A stretch of 64,000 nt of DNA, from positions 72,501 through 136,500 of the forward strand of contig JAZGTH010000159.1 in the NCBI GenBank assembly GCA_036877525.1, read 5' to 3'. The notes under the pieces were generated by a model. It made no database searches, was not told the DNA's origin, and was given only the letters and a program-made list of their open reading frames with translations. Source of the stretch: Chromobotia macracanthus (taxonomy: Eukaryota; Chordata; Actinopteri; Cypriniformes; Botiidae). A program made the translations under genes and the position numbers. Below, one piece after another: positions 1 through 10,800 of the stretch (position 1 is the first letter of the stretch; each line of letters starts with the position of its first letter).

Positions 1-565
1 AGACAAATACAGTAATTTCCAAGAACAATTTTACATTTTATGAGCACAAATTAGGTATGACCAATGAAGAGTAAGATTTAGACTATGGTGGCAAAACGTG
101 AAAGTTATTGCAAATCTAAGCTGGAGCAAAATCTAAATGCACTGTTAGGCCAGGCCTAACTAAAGCTCCCCTTTACATCAGAGGATCAGCACAAACAAGT
201 GCGTACACACCCTTTCACATGCCCACACAACCTTAAAACAGGTTCATTTTGAGTCATTCAGAACACCACCCTGCCAAACCCATAAAACATACAGCTCTTC
301 TCAGCACATATAAAACATCTATGCAGTCAAGCACAGTCATTACAGTGCAGTTTGTGAGGATGCAGAATTTGGTGTCACATTCAGAAATTAACTACACAAA
401 TGACCTTCAACCTAACCTAAACTAATTTCTTTAATGTTTTAATAACAGCAGCCTGAGTGAATTACTGATTATACCCAAAGAAGATTCAGTCAAATCAGAG
501 CACAACCCACACACATCAGCCACATACTGTATCACACTCCACCTGTAGGTAATGAAGGAGGGGCT
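1..565. other. Unassigned non-coding sequence at window start
   Basis: No convincing ORF, RNA gene or recognisable repeat was seen. It could be 3' UTR or flank of the possible minus-strand gene suggested by the coding-like piece at 566-830, but nothing in the sequence proves this. Confidence 0.4.
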
Positions 566-830
566 TTTAATACTTCCACAAGAAATATTTTCCTACAGAG
601 CTAACCATTCCACAGCCATCACAGGAGATCTGCTCTAGTTCCTGACAGTATTTCTGTGCCTGTCTCAGATCTGGGTGAACGTTGAGGAAGCCAATGAGGA
701 AACAAAGGTCGCCTCAGCTGCTTTCCTTCTGCTGTCAACTCTTCATACTCAACACTTGTGAGGAACACTGAACCATTCTTCAGCAATGCAGAACAGAAAT
801 CCACATAAGATGCACAACTGCAAAGTCAGC
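566..830 (-). pseudogene. Possible coding fragment, frame-broken, family unknown
   Basis: Read on the minus strand, an acceptor-like 'TTTGCAG' near 818 is followed by an open frame (about 816-713) reading SYVDFCSALLKNGSVFL and ending around TAEGKQ. A second coding-like stretch, beginning DLCFLIGFLNVHPDLRQAQ and ending near a Cys-rich DGCGM, continues immediately after it but in the +1 frame (about 708-566). The two halves look like one amphipathic exon with a one-base shift, which would mean a pseudogene, an assembly error, or chance. I do not recognise the family. A promoter-like region lies upstream on the same strand (2130-2770), which would suit a short minus-strand gene. Confidence is low because no other exon was identified. 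Confidence 0.25.
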
Positions 831-841
831 ATTCTCTGAAC

Positions 842-1325
842 TGAACTCGGTTACAGTTTAATAATAATAATAATAATAACAACGTTTATTCATATAGCAC
901 CTTTCCAACACCCAAGGTCGCTTTACAAGTCAGATTTAAGGAATACAAATAAATATCAATATCAAAGGACAGAACACATATCAAGAGCTGAAAGTAATAT
1001 GCTGAGGTCGCTTACAAAGCTAGATTAGAGATGCACATACCAACACAACACATACCTATACAGAGCCCACTTACAAAATTAGCTTAATGATTTAAAGAAA
1101 ATTTAGATGAACGTCCATAACGGGACAATTTACAGACTGAGAAATACTCAGAGAAAAAAAGGAGAGACGGAGGGATGCTTGACGGATGTCTTGGGGACCA
1201 GCATTCCACAATCTGGGAAGATCTAGCTCTCATAGTCACCAGATGAGTTACTATAGTCCCATAGTTTACAACCATGATAAACAAAGAGTAGTTACACTTT
1301 AACTGCTGTCATCACGTCGCCAGCC
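842..1325. repeat. TAA microsatellite plus degraded dispersed repeat
   Basis: A (TAA)n run at about 860-880 is followed by the motif 'TTCATATAGCACCTTTCC' and 'AAGGTCGCTTTACA', typical of 3' tails of teleost LINE/SINE families. A stretch near 1150-1240 (first block of a 'gggagttccacag'-like tail on the minus strand) looks like the rest of the same old element. Boundaries are approximate. Confidence 0.5.
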
Positions 1326-2129
1326 TATGGATACTGGAAGGTACCATAACAGTAACAAGATCAATGTCCTTTATCCACATGTATAGTCAGGCCTCTAATC
1401 GTTTTGCAGAGGAACTCTGTGTCAAAGTTTGCGTTACTTTTATATGCAGTGTTCCAGACAACTTATCAAACATCACTGTTTGATGAGGCATCAAGACAGA
1501 GAAAAGTGATTATCTTATTTAAAACCTGCAAAAACGCAGACGAAAAACTAAAGCAAAGATCCATAATGCTTAGACCTGAGCGAGATTTGCTACAGAATAC
1601 AAATTGAACCTGAAAAGAACAGTTAACCAACAGAAGACACAAATAAGAGAAATCATTTTTGACAGCAATTGACTAACTTGTAAGGACAAAAAAACACTGA
1701 TCAAACAGATACATCAGGTAAATATTTCAGCATGCATTCAGGTCATCAATGCAAAGCTAACTGTAGCAACTTGAATCCTATGGTAAATGTGAGCCAACAC
1801 AAATAATGCGTCCATTCTAAGCGATGAAGTTTCGACCGTGTCACTGTTGAAACAGAAATAGGGCAGAGGTAGCAAGAGACGACTAGATTACATAATCCAG
1901 TGAAATCTTACTAACGCAGAGCCGATGGGCTTATTTTTGACGCTCGCGCTTAGGCTGCTGCCGGACAAAAAACGCAATAAAAGTCTGAAGCCACACATCA
2001 TCACAACAGCAACATGTTTCTTTGTCGTACACAAACGGAAAGTGGGCGGTTATGTCCGTCTTAATATCGTTAAACCCGCGCTGGTGTCAACTCGCTGGTT
2101 ACACAACAAGCCCAGAAACGCTTAGCAAT

Positions 2130-2770
2130 GAAATCACGCGCAGGCTCGCGCTGGTTAGCTTAGCCGAGGCCCTCGCGCCGCACACTCACATTTCCAGATA
2201 GATCGGCGCTGCTTTCACTCCGGACTTTAGGCTGCAGTTATTTTTCACAGTCGATTCGTTTTTCTCTTCCTCTTAAAGCAAACAGTCAGGGTGACTTGAC
2301 GTGAGACGAGATCATTCCGTTTAAGGCGACTCTCCGCTTTGATAGCGTGAATTGTTGCGCATGTTTGACGCCACCGCAACCGTCCTTGAACAAATCTATC
2401 GACTTTGTGACCAACGTATCACATCAACATGGCATGCCGGTGTGAAGTAAAGCATCACACGCGTCCGAATAACGAGCGTCTGTGAGCAGGCCAAGATTTC
2501 CTTCAGTTCAGAGTCGTGTGCGCCTTGATGAAGGGGAGGGATAGCCTGCCCAAGCGCCCCGATGATTGGCCAAAACTCCACCGAGCGTGTTTGCTAATTG
2601 GATTATTTTGGTGACATCTAAGACGACGGACGGCAAATGCCGCAATTTGATTGGCTATAGCGTTGTGACGTACCGTCGTCGTTACGCACAAACGTCTCGT
2701 TAAGTGTGAGTGTTTATGAGGAATATTCTCAGACCTTCACGGGCGGTGACACTGAGTCAGGCGGGAAAAT
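2130..2770. promoter_or_regulatory. CpG- and CCAAT-rich promoter-like region
   Basis: This stretch is richer in CpG than its surroundings and holds three inverted CCAAT-type boxes, at about 2564 ('GATTGGC'), 2594 ('AATTGGAT') and 2649 ('GATTGGCT'), plus a CRE-like 'TGACGTA' at about 2665 and an AP-1-like 'TGAGTCAG' near 2753. That combination is typical of a TATA-less housekeeping promoter, probably serving a minus-strand gene to the left. No first exon could be proven. Confidence 0.4.
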
Positions 2771-3975
2771 GTCATCAGATGGACATTTAGGTCTTTGCGA
2801 TGAGAATTACAGTATTACACTAATAGTGGGTTAGAAATACATAGGAAAATATTCAGTTATATTACGTACTCACGTTACAGTATACTTTTTAACCTTACTG
2901 CACAACGCAACAGTTGAGCTACAGGACCTGACCAATGTTACATGACTACTAGCCAGCAGTGAATTATCATCACAGGAAAGTCAAATACAGCAGATGTGCA
3001 GTCTTGTCTGTCTGAATGCTTTTTGTGGATACACAGACCAAACTGTCTGCTGGTCTGCCTACTGCCTCCCGGTTAACAGACCACAGACACTGCAACACAA
3101 TTGTCTTCCTGTTATGTTTCTTACGAGCTAACAGTAGTTGGTGCTCCTTTGCTGTTTTAATAATCTTTTGTAAGTTTTGAAAGGACATCACTTGACAGCA
3201 CCACCGAGTGGTCACTTGTAGTCTGTCTCTTTACTGTACTCAGTTCAATTCAATGTTATTTATATATAACATTGCTTCAAAGCAGCTTTACATATATGAA
3301 AAAGGAATAATAATAATAAAACACAGAACAAATGTCAGACATGTTCAACACAGAATATGTGGTATTATTGCAAAGAATATGTGTGAGATGTATATTAATA
3401 AGATTAATTAGGAATACTAGTTTTATAGTATGTTATAGTACGTTTAAGAATAAACAAGATATGCCGTTTCAGCTTACATGGAGATGGCATTTAAAAGATA
3501 ACATCTTATGGGACAGGGGTATAAGGGATTTGAAAGAGTACCATAAAATACACACAACACACAAAAGTAAAATACATACAGTAAAATATCGGAGGATTAC
3601 ACATGGAATTGGAGACAAAGGAAGAGCAAAATAGAACAGTCTTGTGGACTGTAATTATAGTTAGTGATGAAAGTGGCAACAGCATAGACCTTCAGAAAAT
3701 ACCCAGCATCTGGTCATGTCTGAGTCAAAAACTACTCTTGAGTAAGTCATTACTCAAGACGGCCATCAGTTTTAATAGTGTATATACAGTACTGTGTAAA
3801 AATCTTAGGCACATTAGTATTTTCACACCCAAAAAATGGTTTTAAGCAAGTTATATCTTTTGTTGTAGTGTTAGTAACAATTATAATTAATGTGTAACTT
3901 GATATGTGTGTAACATGTATCCTCACTCACACTCTGTAAACATGTATATTGGTTGGCGGTGCTCTCTGTGATCAA
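2771..3975. other. Gene-free interval with a short dispersed repeat
   Basis: No supported gene. At about 3240-3300 the sequence 'CAATTCAATGTTATTTATAT' followed by 'AAAGCAGCTTTACA' matches the start of a common teleost dispersed repeat. The rest is AT-rich with no clear structure. Confidence 0.45.
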
Positions 3976-4773
3976 CTGTCTGTTCTGTAGTGTTTGTGTA
4001 GTGTGTACTGTCTGTTCTGTAGTGTTTGTGTAGTGTGTACTGTCTGTTCTGTAGTGTTTGTGTAGTGTGTACTGTCAGTGTACTGTCTGTTCTGTAGTGT
4101 TTGTGTAGTGTGTACTGTCTGTTCTGTAGTGTTTGTGTAGTGTGTACTGTCAGTGTACTGTCTGTTCTGTAGTGTTTGTGTAGTGTGTACTGTCAGTGTA
4201 CTGTCTGTTCTGTAGTGTTTGTGTAGTGTGTACTGTCTGTTCTGTAGTGTTTGTGTAGTGTGTACTGTCTGTTCTGTAGTGTTTGTGTAGTGTGTACTGT
4301 CTGTTCTGTAGTGTTTGTGTAGTGTGTACTGTCAGTGTACTGTCTGTTCTGTAGTGTTTGTGTAGTGTGTACTGTCAGTGTACTGTCTGTTCTGTAGTGT
4401 TTGTGTAGTGTGTACTGTCTGTTCTGTAGTGTTTGTGTAGTGTGTACTGTCAGTGTACTGTCTGTTCTGTAGTGTTTGTGTAGTGTGTACTGTCAGTGTA
4501 CTGTCTGTTCTGTAGTGTTTGTGTAGTGTGTACTGTCTGTTCTGTAGTGTTTGTGTAGTGTGTACTGTCAGTGTACTGTCTGTTCTGTAGTGTTTGTGTA
4601 GTGTGTACTGTCAGTGTACTGTCTGTTCTGTAGTGTTTGTGTAGTGTGTACTGTCTGTTCTGTAGTGTTTGTGTAGTGTGTACTGTCAGTGTACTGTCTG
4701 TTCTGTAGTGTTTGTGTAGTGTGTACTGTCAGTGTACTGTCTGTTCTGTAGTGTTTGTGTAGTGTGTACTGTC
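3976..4773. repeat. Minisatellite, 32-bp unit with 43-bp variant
   Basis: About 21 head-to-tail copies of a 32-bp unit containing 'TGTTCTGTAGTGTTTGTGTA'. Many copies carry an extra 11 bp (TGTACTGTCAG), making 43 bp. From about 4302 the order 43+43+32 recurs exactly, giving a 118-bp higher-order unit repeated four times. Open frames on the minus strand (YTLHKHYRTDS-like) are by-products of the repeat. Confidence 0.95.
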
Positions 4774-4971
4774 TGCACAAGTTATGTGGAAGTGTGTGAT
4801 TGTAACTAACCCTTGTTGTCTGTGTAGTCTATGTCTTATATGTATTGTGGAATAAGAGACAGCGTTAGCTGATGGTTGCTGACAGTTTTGCCCACCTGCA
4901 ACATCACGTTTAAAGGTTTGCATTAAACTAGCCGTTAACCTCGGTTTCTAATCCCGGTGCATTCACAAGGC

Positions 4972-5030
4972 TGGCCTGCTCGGGTCTGACCTGCTCGGGT
5001 CTGGCCTGCTCGGGTCTGGCCTGCTCGGGT
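4972..5030. repeat. Short GC-rich tandem repeat beside tRNA gene
   Basis: Four near-identical copies of a roughly 15-bp unit, GGCCTGCTCGGGTCT, abut the terminator of the tRNA-Ile gene. They contain no clear gene signal. Confidence 0.85.
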
Positions 5031-5034
5031 AAAA
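5031..5034 (-). terminator. RNA polymerase III terminator of tRNA-Ile
   Basis: On the minus strand a TTTT run follows the tRNA 3' end by three bases, the minimal termination signal for RNA polymerase III. Confidence 0.75.
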
Positions 5035-5037
5035 CGC

Positions 5038-5131
5038 TGCTCCAGGTGAGGCTCGAACTCACAACCTCGGCATTGCTCGCCTTCGTACTGCTGTATAAGT
5101 ACCGCGCGCTAACCGATTGCGCCACTGGAGC
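5038..5131 (-). tRNA. tRNA-Ile (anticodon UAU), intron-containing
   Basis: The minus-strand sequence begins GCTCCAGTGGCGCAATCGGT and closes with the complementary acceptor stem CTGGAGC plus discriminator A. The D arm (A box TGGCGCAATCGG) and T arm (B box GTTCGAGCC) are intact. The anticodon stem CGGTA/TGCCG brackets a loop with anticodon TAT at 5097-5095. About 20 nt between 5093 and 5074 interrupt the loop just after the anticodon, at the canonical tRNA intron position; vertebrate tRNA-Ile(UAU) genes are known to carry such introns. The mature tRNA would be about 74 nt before CCA addition and reads AUA codons. A TTTT terminator follows at once. It looks functional, not a SINE head. Confidence 0.95.
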
Positions 5132-5379
5132 GCTGGTGAAGCGGTGTGATAATACTCTTCAAGAGTATTTAACAACTGTAATGCAACGTATCGAAACTAA
5201 ACGATACCTTTACTTTCATCGACATCATGTTTTCCGCCTGTTTTCAATACTGCTTTCCGCGGCCATTAGTTTTATTCCAGGACATTATCCAGCCTGCCGT
5301 GTTTTGACTTTCTTAAAGTGATTCACATTTTAATCGGAAGTCTTTCCACGTTTGCCTTGATAATTCACGACCACAGTGA

Positions 5380-5463
5380 GGCACACGAAGAAGACGGGAC
5401 ACACCCTGCCCGAGTCTGAGGCGACCGTCCGGCAGTAACATCAGATCTGCGCCTGATCGGCTG
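5380..5463 (+). other. Probable 5' UTR exon of the oxer1-like gene
   Basis: A good donor (CTG|GTAAGT) lies at 5463/5464 and a good acceptor (TGTGTTTTAG|GT) at about 5737, 23 bases before the GPCR start codon. This would give a non-coding first exon and a roughly 270-bp 5' UTR intron. The 5' end is a guess. Confidence 0.45.
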
Positions 5464-5759
5464 GTAAGTCTGACGGGATATTCATCTCGAGTTTCAGTTT
5501 TCTTTTGGAGCTGGACCTAAGACTAGAATACAACTGGAAAGATTTGGGCGATTGGGAGAGGATATATATCATCTTATCCTGCCTCAGTTATCTCAGGCCA
5601 GGACAGGGAAACACTCTGGACGGGTTATACATGTGTAGCTACTCAATACATGTGTGACATATGTTAGTGTTTTACTTGGACTGTACTCATCTTAAACTTA
5701 ACTTTGTGATACCCAAATTGTAATTTGTGTGTTTTAGGTAGTGAAGTAACCGATTCATC

Positions 5760-6713
5760 ATGAGTAACGTCACCTCTTGCATGGAACCTCAGAACCTTGT
5801 TTCTTCCATCTTGAAGCCCGTTCTCATTCTGGAGTTTATTTTAGGGCTGCCTGGGAATGTTTTTGCTCTGTGGATTTTTTTCTTTAGGTCTCCATGGAAA
5901 GCCGTCAACGTATACCTCTTCTGTCTGGTAATAGCTGATTTCCTACTGCTCTTGGGGCTTCCTTTTCGCATAGATTACCTCTTTCGTGGTGAGGACTGGG
6001 TATTTGGTGAATCCTTTTGTCGCTTCATCCTCTATATTATATCTGTGAACTACTCAGCCAGCATAGCTTTCATGTCGATGTTAGCCATGGATCGATTCTT
6101 CAGGATTCTTCACCCACACCACCGCATTTGTCGACTGAGTGTGAGACAAGCAGTGATGTTTGTTAGTGCCGTCTGGATGGGAATTTTACTGATTCGCCTT
6201 CCACCTGCTTTCACCCTGATTCTTCAACCACATAAAAACTCTTCCAAGCTCATATGTCATAGTTTTCTCTTATGGACATCACCATCATTGGGATTGCAGA
6301 TATACAATTCAGTGCAGCTGGCAGAAGTGCTGACAGCATTCATACTGGTGCTCTTCTGTTGTGTGCGTGTTTTCTCCCATGCTCCTGGACGCCAGATTAA
6401 GACAAATCGCAGGGTTAAACGAGCAGTGAGGTTGATTCTGTTTCTTGTGATCATGTTAGTTTTCTGTTTCCTACCTAGTGTCATTTCTGGTATTTTTCTT
6501 CAAGGGGTTTCCTGCTCTCCATACCTACATCTAAGTCTCAGTGTCTCTTTAGCTCTATTTTACATGAACAGTGTACTGGACCCAGTCATCTATTGCCACA
6601 GTAATGCCTGGTTCCGGGACACTCTCAAAGTTAAAGCCAATTCCCTGGGCCACACACAGTTTCAGCTGAGTGCAAAGACCAGAAGAAGACCTAAACATTC
6701 ACCTGAAAAATAG
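5760..6713 (+). CDS. oxer1: Oxoeicosanoid/hydroxycarboxylic-acid-type GPCR
   Basis: An intronless 317-residue class A GPCR of the OXER1/HCAR/GPR31 group, plasma-membrane receptors for eicosanoids or hydroxy-carboxylic acids that usually couple to Gi. Visible landmarks: an N-glycosylation site NVT at residues 3-5, TM1 GNV (32-34), TM2 LVIAD (56-60), the TM3 disulfide Cys at 87, FRILHPHH after a DRF triplet (111-113) where DRY is usual, a Cys in the second extracellular loop (ICHSF), and TM7 DPVIY (274-278). The tail is short and basic. The name rests on family features plus position: it lies tail to tail with mta3, as OXER1 does beside MTA3 in human. Without that context HCAR would be equally likely. 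The true ligand is not predictable from sequence. The ATG directly follows a spliced 5' UTR. Confidence 0.8.
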   Translation: MSNVTSCMEPQNLVSSILKPVLILEFILGLPGNVFALWIFFFRSPWKAVNVYLFCLVIADFLLLLGLPFRIDYLFRGEDWVFGESFCRFILYIISVNYSASIAFMSMLAMDRFFRILHPHHRICRLSVRQAVMFVSAVWMGILLIRLPPAFTLILQPHKNSSKLICHSFLLWTSPSLGLQIYNSVQLAEVLTAFILVLFCCVRVFSHAPGRQIKTNRRVKRAVRLILFLVIMLVFCFLPSVISGIFLQGVSCSPYLHLSLSVSLALFYMNSVLDPVIYCHSNAWFRDTLKVKANSLGHTQFQLSAKTRRRPKHSPEK

Positions 6714-7083
6714 CTGTTGCTTGCAATCATTTGTCGTTATCACACAAATAACAGTAACTGTTGTTACAATGTTTACTGAAAGTGACTTGATTTTGGACAG
6801 CGTTTAGACCTGCTGTTACTACAGCTGTTTGTGAACTGTAATTTTGCCCTGTTAGGGATATATTAAATGTGTTTCTGTTAACAGTAAACATGCATTGAAC
6901 TGCTTTGCTTTTACACAGATGTACAATTTCTAATGCATTTTTTATTAGGCATATTTCTCAAATGTGTGACACAATGAAGCACAACATAAATGTATGAGGC
7001 ATAGAAATCAAAATGAGCTTATTGTTCACTTTCACATGCTCTCTAAACAGCCTGTATAATGAATATTCCTTTAGAGGAATGCT

Positions 7084-7089
7084 AATAAA
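7084..7089 (+). terminator. Candidate oxer1 poly(A) signal
   Basis: The first AATAAA on the plus strand after the oxer1 stop codon, 370 bases downstream. A weaker ATTAAA at about 6862, followed by GT-rich sequence, is an alternative. Confidence 0.4.
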
Positions 7090-7752
7090 TAATGCAGACC
7101 TCTGTCAGAGGCCAAAGCAGAAATCCTCCTTTTCTCTACAGTGGAGAGAAAGTAAAAAATTGCTGCTTTTTTATTTTATTCCCCCTCTTAATTCAACATG
7201 CCAGTAATGTTTTCTGTCTTTAAGAAAATCCAAAGGGTATTATTATTGACAGAAATGTGACAAGAATCCTGGGGACATTTGTAACAGACTTGCCAATACT
7301 GGCGTGATTTTGCATGAAAAGAATCGTAGAAGAATCTGCAGAATGTGCTCTCAGTAAAGATCATTAAATCACCAGTACCACAATACTGACAATGATCCAG
7401 TCCTCACCTAAATACAACAGAAAAACAGCTCACCAACTTGTACTTGTCATGATACACACAAAAGATAAAGATAAATAAAGGAATCCCTTCAATGAGAACA
7501 AAGTGTACACTAATACTTCTTAAAGAGTCTCAGCATTGGACAGCCACAATCTGTACACAACACTCACTGTTTGAGTAATCTTGCGTAACCTGGTTTTTAT
7601 AGCCTTATGTTTTAGAAGAGCCCTGAAGTTCTGAGAGCTGATGTTACACATCAATACTTGTATTGAGCATTCAGTACTTACAAAAAAGAAGGGTTTTAGC
7701 ATGCGGTCTGAAACGGTTAATGTAACGCATTATTGTAGTGGCTAAATGCTTT

Positions 7753-7758
7753 TTTATT
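7753..7758 (-). terminator. mta3 distal poly(A) signal
   Basis: AATAAA on the minus strand about 140 bases after the full-length mta3 stop codon at 7899-7901, a plausible end of the long transcript. Confidence 0.6.
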
Positions 7759-7898
7759 GTATGCCTTGAAGCCTTTTGTCCAAAAGAGGAAGCACGAATG
7801 TACAAGAAGTAGAATAAAAGGAAATAAGCTTGTGGCCCGTGCAGAGTTAGGCAGGCAATGACAAACTGACAGAACAGGCTGAGAAATGCAGACGGGGG

Positions 7899-10800
7899 TC
7901 AGTCATGGATGACGATGGGGCCTCGCATCCGTAAACTGGGGTGGGGGGGTGCCAGTAAAGGGAGCTGTTGCGGCCCCTGAGGGATCCTGCGCAGGCTGAT
8001 CTGCTCACAGGGCTGTCTACACGCTCTTCTTAACTGTGACCGTGTGAGCAGCCTTCTGGCTTTCCTGAGAAGAACAAGAATATACACAATCAATCAATTA
8101 ATTGAAACTGTAGACAGACTTTCAAGTATTTGCATTTCTAGACTGATTTCAGTCTAATTTAACGATACAATACGATTTTGGTATTTCTTGGCATTGTAAT
8201 TAAATATAAAAGACATTTGAAAGACCTTCATATGACAGATTTGTAAGGAAAAATGTATTTTTGTCATCATAAGAATGATTACATCAATAAAACAGTCATG
8301 GCAATGTACATGAAGCCAGTACTGAAAATTATGTGCAGTAAATATGACTGGTTGTGTTTCTAATGACATGATGGAAGCAGAACGAACATGATTTATTCTC
8401 TTTTGTAAGTTTGTGGGATCTTGATATGGCATTTTAGTCTGTTTGCAAACCTTCCATATTGTCCAAAAAATCTGTACAAATGTGGTGTAAATTTGGAGAA
8501 ACTAAGAATCAGAGACACACAGTGTTGTGTGATGTCAACATGCCCTCATAACTGCTTGTTTGTGTAAAATATAGAATGTATATTTAACATACAGTGCCAT
8601 TCAAAAGTCTCTTGCGATAATGCTTCTTTTGTGTGTTTATAATTTTCCCCTAACAGATGATATAATCAGCATCACAATTTGAGTGACAAGTGTTATTAAT
8701 GAAAACTGAAAAATAGAATGTATGTTTTTAGCATGTCCCGCTATGCTTTAATCACGGGATGCATTCAGACACGATCTACATGTTTAGACCTAGAAATATT
8801 GCAGGATCTTAAATCAAATGACAGTTTTTATTTCATATTGTATCATAAAACTTTGCTGTTTGTTGAAATTATGTTTTTAATGTAAACTGAGATGTTTGAA
8901 TGGCAGTGTAATACCAACAGAGAGACAGTGAACTAAGAACTGTGTGTACAGATGTGTTTCTGTGGATAGGAAAGTTCTGCTCAACCAGGCACAGAGTAAG
9001 AGCTTATACTGTAAGTAAAATGACCTAAATCAACACGGCTTAGTGACATTAAAATCATTCTACTCATAATCAATAACAATGAGAGGAATGACAGAATTTT
9101 CTGGGTCTTCTGTTCATGCAAATGGAGGGAGGGTGTCAGCTCTAACATATTTTAGACTGGCCCTAATGACAAAACTATGAACAAGGTCTCAAATAACAAA
9201 GGCATAACTACATTCTAGAATGTGCTATGTGCTTGCATTTACACCACCAGCCTATAAATCACACTACATTAAAGAGAAAGAGAGAGTTCACTCGAACATG
9301 ACAGTTCTTCCATCATTTCCTCACCCTCATGTCTTTCCAAACCTGCTTGACGTTTTTGCTTTTGAGAAACACTGAAGAAGATGTTTTGAAATATGTTGGT
9401 GACCAACGAACGGTGTCACCCATTAACTTCCAGTTAATGGACACAAAACCACTGAAACATTTCTCAAAATATCTTTGTGTTTCACAGAAGAGATAAAGTC
9501 ATAAAGGTCTGAAATGACATGAGGGTGAGTGAATGATGGGCTGAACTAACCCTTTAACATAAGTACACACACAGTCAGTTAAAGAAAACCACTAAAGGGT
9601 CTGAATATAACTGACTATGTTGAACAGACTGACACTAATGGATTTCTCCAGTTCTTACCACAAACAATACACCAACTACAGAAAGAGTCACGTCATGTAA
9701 AGAGTTAAAAAAGGACACCTGACAGTCTGTTATCATGATGTAATATGGGCAGAAAAAGTCAAAGTAAATCTTATTTTACATTTTTCAGAACAAGGCTCTA
9801 AATTTAGCCTTGTATCCACTCTAGAGGTCTCTAGAGGGAGCCGTGTGGGTCACCGCTTATGTGACTGATGAAAAATGTCTCATTTCCCTTCCAGCTCCAG
9901 CTCACAATTACTAAGAACACCAAACCATGTTACAGTGGGAAAGCCATTCTGCATTCTAACCTACATTAGAGGAAGTAACTTCACTTGCAGTTTAAGCTAT
10001 AAACCAAAAGCCAACGGGCTGGCAGTATTCAGTGCATTGGTTTATGCTGTCTGTTTCAATCATACATTTCATACATGTTGCAAGACTCCACAGGTAATGT
10101 GGTTTAGCCTTTGTGTACGTTGTGTGCGGTCTTACCATGAGAAGGTGTCTAACAGCTGCAGCAACAAAATGAGACAACAAACAGTCACTGGAAAGTAGTC
10201 AAAAACACTGTAATCCATCACACTTTCCCCTGCCAAAGTAACTTGTTTCATATGACATCTAATGTGTAATTGAAGGTTTCAGGCTGTACTTTAAACTACC
10301 TGATCAAACAGGGTCATAACATGTAGAAAATGACATTTACATATTTAATAATTCATGTAATTCTGCAGCTCTTAATCCTTTACTGTTTCATTTCTGTTAA
10401 TTAAGAATTAAAAGTGGGTCCATTATTATTTCTCCATATTACTGAGAAAAGAAGGATGATTGGGGAAAAGGGTCATTATAGATTGTTACTGAACAGTTCT
10501 GCTGATTGTTGTCACAACATTATAAGGAAATAAAAGCACATACTGAGACCTGTATATTTCTGCTGTAATTTCTACTCATTTCTTCTTTATTATTATTATA
10601 AAGGTCCATAATTTAAATAACAACAAAGTGATTAAAATGGTAAAAAGCAAACTGAAGTATGGTCATTATGTAAATGTTATTAAATAAAAAACAAACAAGC
10701 ACTAGTTGCCATATGCTGAACACAATTTTAAATTTTCAGCATAAACCTGTTTAACAAAGGGTCTTTCAGATCATAAGTAACAAATTCATTTCAGTGTTTT

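Larger units (their letters stand above)
6714..7898. other. 3' UTRs between oxer1 and mta3
   Basis: Convergent gene ends. Plus-strand poly(A) candidates for oxer1 are ATTAAA at about 6862, AATAAA at 7084-7089 and AATAAA at 7474-7479. The mta3 signal lies at 7753-7758 on the other strand. No further gene was seen. Confidence 0.6.

Noticed and set aside
4568..4923. Minus-strand ORFs with repeated HYTNTTEQTVH peptides
   Set aside because: They are translations of the 32/43-bp minisatellite.
5789..5971. Minus-strand ORF inside oxer1
   Set aside because: A shadow frame of a well-supported GPCR coding sequence.
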